Source: GWB1-38-13 sp964488535 (GTDB lineage Bacteria; Patescibacteriota; Microgenomatia; UBA8517). Taken from it: a stretch of 18,941 nt of DNA. The DNA lies in contig CAZAUT010000023.1 of NCBI GenBank assembly GCA_964488535.1, positions 1-18,941 of the forward strand, in the 5' to 3' direction. The notes beneath the pieces were generated by a model. It ran no database searches and was not told where the DNA came from. It was given only the letters and a program-made list of their open reading frames with translations. Within the stretch, counting starts at the first letter, position 1. Each line of letters opens with the position of its first letter. Made by a program: the position numbers and the translations under genes. This document shows positions 15,291-18,941 of this stretch, piece after piece.

Positions 15291-15511
15291 TGGAGACACT
15301 GAATTTTCTTGAGAGCTCGAGTCTTTTGCTGATTAAAATTGGTGCAATTGTCCTTCTTTCACTTTACTTTATTTACTCATTTATTATTGTCAAACAAGTC
15401 AATTTAATGACACAGACTCTTGACGTGGCTTTAAAAAAGCAGCTTAAATTTTTTGCTGTTTTTCATATGTTGTGGGCGGTTGTGTCCTTGCTGTATGCCA
15501 TAATCATGTAA
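15290..15511 (+). CDS. Small two-helix membrane protein
   Basis: A 73-residue protein starting METLNFLESS. Two hydrophobic helices, about residues 12-34 and 50-72, are joined by a polar loop (KQVNLMTQTLDVALKKQ). The start overlaps the previous stop as TGATG and has a good Shine-Dalgarno site; the next gene starts 6 bases after its stop. I do not recognise a family. The tight coupling suggests it works with the PH-domain protein or the PP2C-like protein, perhaps as a small membrane partner; this is inference from position only. Confidence 0.75.
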   Translation: METLNFLESSSLLLIKIGAIVLLSLYFIYSFIIVKQVNLMTQTLDVALKKQLKFFAVFHMLWAVVSLLYAIIM

Positions 15512-15517
15512 GAGTAA

Positions 15518-17380
15518 ATGACCTTACGAATAAAAAGCGCGAAAATTTCCGGTTCTCCCTCGGAAAGGGGTTGGTCCCAATGTTACGAATGTACGCTTCA
15601 GAATGACGCCAAAGGAAAAGCTTTTCAGCAGTTATTTGTTGTTTTTACTACGATTAAAGAAAGCCACAGTGTTGAAGACGCCCGCCTTGGACGTGATTTT
15701 TTAATGAGACTTTGCGAACTCTATTCACAAAATACTAGCGAGGGAGCGATTGCCCTTAAAGATGCCGTAAACAAAGTGTTTGAAGAATATTTTGCGAAAC
15801 TTGACGGACTTGAGATTGCAGCAGCTGTTTATTTACACAACGTGCTGTATACAGTTTGTATAAACGGAGGAAAAACAACTCTCTACCGAGACGGTTTCTT
15901 GGTTGGAATATTGGACAGTAATTCACCCAAGACCATTTCGGCATCGGGGTTTCCTAAAGAGGGCGATATTGTTATCCTGGCAACAGGAAAATTATTTGAA
16001 TATATTACGCGTCCACAAATTAAAAATATCCTATCGAACGGAGTTGATAGAGCCGAAGATGAATTATCGGTAAAACTGCAGGCAATTTCTGCAGTTGGGG
16101 TTATACTGATGAATTTTTCCTCTCAAAACGCAAGTTGGGAAAAAGCAGATACTGAAGATCAAATCCCTCCAGACGGAAACACGGAGCTTCCTGATAAAAA
16201 ACACACCGGCCCAACATTTGCGAATAATATGATTTCAAAAATAAGAACTGTAGTTTCAAGGAGAAGAATATATCTTCGGCGACAGATCACCGAAGCCCAA
16301 CCGGAAAAAAGCAGAAAAACCCTATTTGCAGGAATTATCCTAACTGCGCTTTTGGCTATAAGCGTTTTGTTCGGAATATACAAAAACAGACAGGAGGAGT
16401 ACGAAGACACATATTCCAGCAGGTTAAGTCAGGCGGAGACTGATATTAACGAGGCGCTAGGTCTTAAAGAAGTTGACGTTAAAAGATCGAGGGAGTTGTT
16501 TTTAAAAGGACGTGCGGTGTTGAACAATTTGAAAGACGAAGGAATTAAGGATGAAAAAATCGACAATCTTTTGAAAACTGTTCTTGATAACGAGGCTCAA
16601 ATACTTGGTGAAAAAAGACCGGAAAGCGATTTATGGCTTGATCTTACCTTGATTACCGACAATTTTCAGTCTGAGGCATTATCCTTTAATGGCAACGAAA
16701 TAGTTGTAATGGATACGGTAAAGAACATTTTGCTTATCATAAACACCGACAGTAAAAGATCGGAAACCGAAAAAATCCCCGGGGAGATTGCAAAACCACT
16801 AGCCGTTGTAAATGCAAACACGGGTATATATCTGTATGATGCCACAGGAGGAATATTTGATTTTTCGAAAGGCAGTTGGGTGACAAAAGACAATTATGGG
16901 TTAGGTGTCAGGATCTTTGTATACGCTTCAAATATTTATGTTCTCGATGAAGACCGTGGCCAGATTGTAAAATTTAATGCCTTGGACGATGGTTTTTCCG
17001 AAGGGAAAAAATGGACAACATCAGACTCGGAAGATTTCGCATTGAGCAGGTCTTTTGTTATTGACGGATGGGTGTGGGTACTTATGCCGAACGCTGGTCT
17101 TGCGAAGTACAGTTACGGAAATAAGATTTCGTTTGAATTAAAAGGATATCCTTATGAAATGCCCGACTATGACCGGTTATATACAAACGAAGAATCTGAA
17201 AATCTGTACTTGATGGACAGCGAAAGCGGGACAATTTCCGTTTTTGATAAAGATGGGGAATATAAAACTAACTTTATTGCGGATGTCATTAAAGAAGGGA
17301 AGGACTTTATTGTTTTGGAAAAGGAAGGGAGAATTCTTCTTTTGACAGGCGGGAAGGTGTATGAGGTTGGGATTGAATAA
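15518..17380 (+). CDS. Degenerate PP2C-like domain, membrane helix and propeller-like exterior
   Basis: A 620-residue single-pass protein. Residues 1-200 have the layout of a PP2C-type phosphatase (YRDGFLVGIL, GDIVILATGKLFEYI, SAVGVILMNF). The metal-binding aspartates expected at DGH, ATDG and DN positions are absent (ATGK and SAVG here), so catalysis is doubtful. A charged linker leads to one helix at about 268-287, a coiled-coil-like stretch at about 291-360, then about 250 residues of short beta-type repeats (LYLMDSESGTISVFDKDGEY, IYVLDEDRGQIVKFNALDDG) that look like a beta-propeller. With the N-terminal domain inside, the propeller would be outside, suggesting a sensor or scaffold. It is the last gene of the three-gene unit. 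No signal peptide and only a weak aagag precede the ATG. Confidence 0.7.
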   Translation: MTLRIKSAKISGSPSERGWSQCYECTLQNDAKGKAFQQLFVVFTTIKESHSVEDARLGRDFLMRLCELYSQNTSEGAIALKDAVNKVFEEYFAKLDGLEIAAAVYLHNVLYTVCINGGKTTLYRDGFLVGILDSNSPKTISASGFPKEGDIVILATGKLFEYITRPQIKNILSNGVDRAEDELSVKLQAISAVGVILMNFSSQNASWEKADTEDQIPPDGNTELPDKKHTGPTFANNMISKIRTVVSRRRIYLRRQITEAQPEKSRKTLFAGIILTALLAISVLFGIYKNRQEEYEDTYSSRLSQAETDINEALGLKEVDVKRSRELFLKGRAVLNNLKDEGIKDEKIDNLLKTVLDNEAQILGEKRPESDLWLDLTLITDNFQSEALSFNGNEIVVMDTVKNILLIINTDSKRSETEKIPGEIAKPLAVVNANTGIYLYDATGGIFDFSKGSWVTKDNYGLGVRIFVYASNIYVLDEDRGQIVKFNALDDGFSEGKKWTTSDSEDFALSRSFVIDGWVWVLMPNAGLAKYSYGNKISFELKGYPYEMPDYDRLYTNEESENLYLMDSESGTISVFDKDGEYKTNFIADVIKEGKDFIVLEKEGRILLLTGGKVYEVGIE

Positions 17381-17640
17381 ACAACACAAAAGGCACCAGA
17401 TACTAGAAACTAGCCACTAGGGAGAAAATAGATATTACGATACCGGGATATCGGGAGGAACGGAAAACAATAAACACAAAACAGTAAACAATAAACAGAG
17501 AACTGAAATCAGTATTTGATAGCGGGCGTTCGAAATCAGTATCAGACAACAGTAATCCGATTTCCGATCTCGGATTTCAAATACTGTTTTCCGACATTCG
17601 TTCAACTGTTTTTCGAGTTTACAAAGTAACCGTCAACTAT
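17381..17640. repeat. Spacer with ordered quasi-repeat blocks, copy B
   Basis: No gene is visible. In order: ctag words at 17402-17420; gaaaatagatatta at 17424-17437; gatatt/acgatacc/gggatatc/gggagg at 17431-17458; aaacaataaaca words at 17465-17497; gaaatcagtat words at 17505-17545; and ccgatttc/ggatttc words to about 17595. The 10-mers cagtatttga (17510-17519) and tcaaatactg (17577-17586) form an inverted repeat, and atccga/tcggat pair inside it, so a large hairpin is possible. The block order matches copy A at 9430-9611 read on the other strand. Confidence 0.75.
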
Positions 17641-17661
17641 TAATCAACTTCATCCTTGTTG

Positions 17662-17700
17662 CACAAAAAACCCAGGTGTTTTCAACCCGGGTTTTTTGTG
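17662..17700. terminator. Bidirectional rho-independent terminator
   Basis: An 11-bp stem (acaaaaaaccc with gggttttttgt) encloses a shorter inner pairing (agg/ccc) and has T-runs on both strands. It lies between the converging 15518-17380 and 17896-18267 genes and can serve both. Confidence 0.85.
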
Positions 17701-17895
17701 TAAGTGGACACAGTGAAAATAATTGGAACCAGATTGAAGAGTACATTTTCAAATGGTTTTCCGTGTTTAAATCTTCACCATTAGTCTTAAGTTTGGCCTC
17801 AAATGATAAAGGCGCTGCGGGATAACTAATCACATCATGTTATATGAACCATATATGACATGGGGTCTAGTGAGTCGACAAGTGACTGACGGAGA

Positions 17896-18267
17896 TTATG
17901 AATGCTTTTCAAGCCAGCTATCTAATTCGGGGCCGAAAAGTTCCTTGGCTTTATCCATATCTGTAAATGCACTAAAAAAATCAACCGCCTCTTCGTTTTC
18001 CGTTGGGGTATATACTTTTCTACCGTCAACCTCCTCGACCTTAATTGTCACCAATGGAATTTGTTGTTTATCCTCATCCAATGCCACCAAGCTAAAACGT
18101 TCAGAGTCAAAGTCCCCAAACACTCCAATTTCGTACTTCCCTATATCTGGAACTACCACATCTGCCAATGGTTTAAAAGGCGGCCTCTCTTGTTGGTTAG
18201 CAGACGCACCACTTTCATCTGACCGTCCCGAAGGTATTACTATTCTTTCACTTTCACCAGGTTCCAT
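17896..18267 (-). CDS. Acidic hypothetical protein
   Basis: A 123-residue soluble protein, rich in Glu and Asp. Residues 1-35 look disordered (SGRSDESGASANQQERPP). Residues 36-90 look like beta strands (YEIGVFGDFDSERFSLVAL, LVTIKVEEVDGRKVYTP), and the end is helical (FFSAFTDMDKAKELFGPELD). There is no signal peptide, membrane helix or recognised motif, so I cannot assign a family. The minus frame is preferred over a Ser/Thr-rich plus-strand frame covering the same bases because its composition is protein-like. It stands alone, between the terminators at 17662-17700 and near 18445-18488. No Shine-Dalgarno site precedes it. Confidence 0.65.
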   Translation of the reverse strand: MEPGESERIVIPSGRSDESGASANQQERPPFKPLADVVVPDIGKYEIGVFGDFDSERFSLVALDEDKQQIPLVTIKVEEVDGRKVYTPTENEEAVDFFSAFTDMDKAKELFGPELDSWLEKHS

Positions 18268-18493
18268 TCTGAGTTAGTTTAGCAATTTTCAGATGAGAAG
18301 TCTATTTCATGTTTTGCTGCTAAGCGATTAGCACGAATTATAAGGTACATCTTCAACTTTACTTAACCTTACATTTTGACCCCCACCGTGCCTAAAGGGG
18401 TCAAGGAGAGAAGCGTTTTAGATTAAGTGTTTGTTTCGAAAGGCAAAACCGAGTCAAACTCGGCTCTGCCGGAGGGTTTTTTTTAGATATTTT
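18268..18493. other. Spacer with three hairpins; possible small RNA
   Basis: A 6-bp stem with a GNRA-type loop (tgctaa, gcga, ttagca) lies at 18318-18333. A perfect 8-bp inverted repeat TTGACCCC/GGGGTCAA with a 13-base spacer lies at 18376-18404. The terminator-like element described separately lies at 18445-18484. On the plus strand a TATAAG at 18339-18344 could be a -10, but its -35 is poor. No coding frame fits. The quasi-tandem words of other spacers are absent here. Confidence 0.4.
18445..18484. terminator. Terminator region with two competing hairpins
   Basis: On the minus strand, ccgag, loop tttga, ctcgg and TTTT lies just after the GIY-YIG stop, a modest terminator for that gene. On the plus strand ctcggc (18459-18464) pairs with gccggag (18468-18474, one bulge), followed by gg and eight T, a stronger one. 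The ctcgg strand is shared, so the two hairpins exclude each other. No plus-strand gene ends here. Confidence 0.6.
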
Positions 18494-18769
18494 TCAAAAT
18501 TGGTTGTTAATTTTTAGTTTGTCAAGAAAGTGGACCAATTGTTTTTTTAGATATTTGTGCCCAGAGCCCCCTTTAAGGAACTTTTCTCTGCCTTTAGCGT
18601 CTTGCTTTTCAACATAAGCTTCATAATATATAAGTTGTAAGGGCATCCTGTTTTTAGTTGATTTTACTTTTCCGGTTAAGTGTTGAAAAACCCTTCTGTC
18701 GATGTCATTCGTGTAACCAATATATAAGCGGTTATCTTTTAGGGAATGTAAAACGTAAGTGAAATACAT
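18494..18769 (-). CDS. GIY-YIG nuclease-domain protein (YhbQ/UPF0213-like)
   Basis: I start at ATG 18767-18769, giving 91 residues; a longer frame to 18814 runs through a hairpin and lacks the usual start. The protein is a bare GIY-YIG domain: YVLHS (residues 5-9), YIGYT (16-20), Arg25 in DRRVFQH, and Glu62 in REKFLKG, the expected catalytic residues. Stand-alone domains of this size are common in bacteria and especially in CPR genomes, with DNA-nicking or unknown cellular roles. It follows tmRNA on the same strand. A promoter-like TTGCGA/TACAAT pair ends 7 bases before the ATG, so the message may be leaderless. No intron or intein lies nearby to suggest a homing function. Confidence 0.9.
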   Translation of the reverse strand: MYFTYVLHSLKDNRLYIGYTNDIDRRVFQHLTGKVKSTKNRMPLQLIYYEAYVEKQDAKGREKFLKGGSGHKYLKKQLVHFLDKLKINNQF

Positions 18770-18776
18770 TATTAGT

Positions 18777-18805
18777 ATTGTATATTTATGGAGAGTGGCT
18801 CGCAA
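18777..18805 (-). promoter_or_regulatory. Candidate promoter for the GIY-YIG gene
   Basis: On the minus strand TTGCGA (18805-18800) and TACAAT (18782-18777) have an ideal 17-base spacing. The -10 ends 7 bases before the ATG, predicting a leaderless transcript. The -35 overlaps the outer stem of the hairpin at 18797-18839. Confidence 0.45.
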
Positions 18806-18839
18806 ATCCCGCAAAAATATTATTATGCGGGAGCGAGCC
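18797..18839. terminator. Nested hairpin between tmRNA and the GIY-YIG gene
   Basis: The outer stem ggctcgc/gcgagcc and inner stem tcccgca/tgcggga enclose an AT-rich loop of about 12 bases, with three unpaired bases (aaa on the plus strand) between the stems on one side. The plus strand is followed by only four T and the minus strand by none, so termination here is uncertain. It may instead be a structured leader or RNA end. Confidence 0.5.
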
Positions 18840-18845
18840 TTTTAC

Positions 18846-18897
18846 CTCGCGAACACGAAAAATGCCGCACAAAGTGCGGCATCTCGTGTTTTTGCGA
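18846..18897 (-). terminator. Terminator hairpin immediately after tmRNA
   Basis: On the minus strand the inner stem ATGCCGCAC, loop TTT, GTGCGGCAT (18882-18862) is followed by TTTTT, a classic intrinsic terminator. Outer arms (cctcgc/gcgagg, aacacga/tcgtgtt) extend it to about 52 bases. The hairpin starts right at the 3' end of the tmRNA. Confidence 0.8.
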
Positions 18898-18899
18898 GG

Positions 18900-18941
18900 T
18901 GGAGATGGAGGGAATTGAACCCTCGTCCGAAAGGCATTATT
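18900..18941 (-). ncRNA. ssrA: tmRNA (ssrA), 3' end only
   Basis: tmRNA rescues stalled ribosomes by acting as tRNA-Ala and then as message for a degradation tag. Only its last 42 bases are in the window. Read on the minus strand, TTTCGGAC is followed by a T-stem GAGGG/CCCTC with loop TTCAATT, the acceptor strand CATCTCC and the discriminator A. This matches the bacterial tmRNA 3' end almost base for base (E. coli has TTTCGGAC, then GCGGG, TTCAACT, CCCGC, CAGCTCC, A). The next bases are CCT rather than CCA, so the full CCA is apparently not encoded. The tag frame and 5' end lie beyond the window. Confidence 0.9.

Noticed and set aside
17633..17833. Minus-strand frame of 66 residues
   Set aside because: It runs through the bidirectional terminator hairpin. 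The first 40 residues look protein-like, so a gene remnant cannot be excluded, but support is too thin.
17837..18277. Plus-strand frame of 146 residues opposite the acidic hypothetical gene
   Set aside because: Very Ser/Thr-rich and typical of an antisense shadow; the minus frame has protein-like composition.
18376..18404. TTGACCCC/GGGGTCAA inverted repeat as a named operator
   Set aside because: It fits no regulator site I can name with confidence; kept only as part of the possible small RNA.
18494..18769. GIY-YIG protein as a homing endonuclease
   Set aside because: It is a minimal stand-alone domain with no intron or intein host in the window.
18900..18941. tRNA 3' end with a long variable arm
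   Set aside because: The TTTCGGAC lead-in and acceptor sequence match tmRNA much better than a serine or leucine tRNA.
1..18941. TGA recoding as in some CPR lineages
   Set aside because: TGA ends the PH-domain gene exactly at the start of the next gene and ends the GIY-YIG gene at its natural length; no gene reads through TGA.

Overview
The window looks like chromosomal DNA of a Candidate Phyla Radiation (Patescibacteria) bacterium, probably of the Microgenomates type. The case rests on moderately AT-rich coding DNA, a long run of short CPR-style type IV secretion (T4SS) pilin-like membrane proteins, cysteine-rich secreted proteins with TPTP linkers, sparse Shine-Dalgarno sites, and spacers full of short degenerate words. 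TAA, TAG and TGA all act as stops, so the code appears standard. No database search was possible, so family names come from motif recognition.

Layout. (1) 1-753: an open frame whose first ~180 bases are about two-thirds GC and resemble a cytochrome-c/VCBS-type protein from another organism. The rest is AT-richer and unrecognised, so an assembly chimera is likely. (2) 786-12282, all minus strand: a T4SS-like envelope locus. In transcription order it holds two large Cys-rich proteins ending in a pilin-like two-helix domain (12282-10912, 10893-9616), a shorter protein of the same kind (9323-8748), and five compact pilin-like proteins (8739-6938) closed by a strong hairpin terminator. A sixth compact pilin-like protein (6582-6262) follows, then a 1060-aa secreted Cys-rich protein with a lysozyme/transglycosylase-like end (6237-3055), and a VirB6/TrbL-like polytopic protein (2849-1035). 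No VirB4/VirD4 ATPase or relaxase is in the window. (3) 12582-17380, plus strand: a coiled-coil + SpoIID-domain wall protein, then a compact three-gene unit: a bacterial PH-domain membrane protein, a 73-aa two-helix protein, and a degenerate PP2C-like protein with a membrane helix and a propeller-like exterior. (4) 17381-18941: a bidirectional terminator, an unrecognised 123-aa acidic protein, a GIY-YIG nuclease, and the 3' end of tmRNA (ssrA) with its terminator, all minus strand.

The minus-strand genes plausibly build one surface machine: inner-membrane channel (VirB6-like), pilin-like subunits, wall-cutting enzyme and disulfide-rich exposed subunits. The most unusual features are nine pilin-like paralogues in one locus, three of them fused to Cys-rich ectodomains with a shared repeated module, and the spacer DNA. 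Most spacers in the middle of the window are built from 7-9-nt quasi-tandem words. Two of them, in opposite orientation, carry the same word blocks in the same order.
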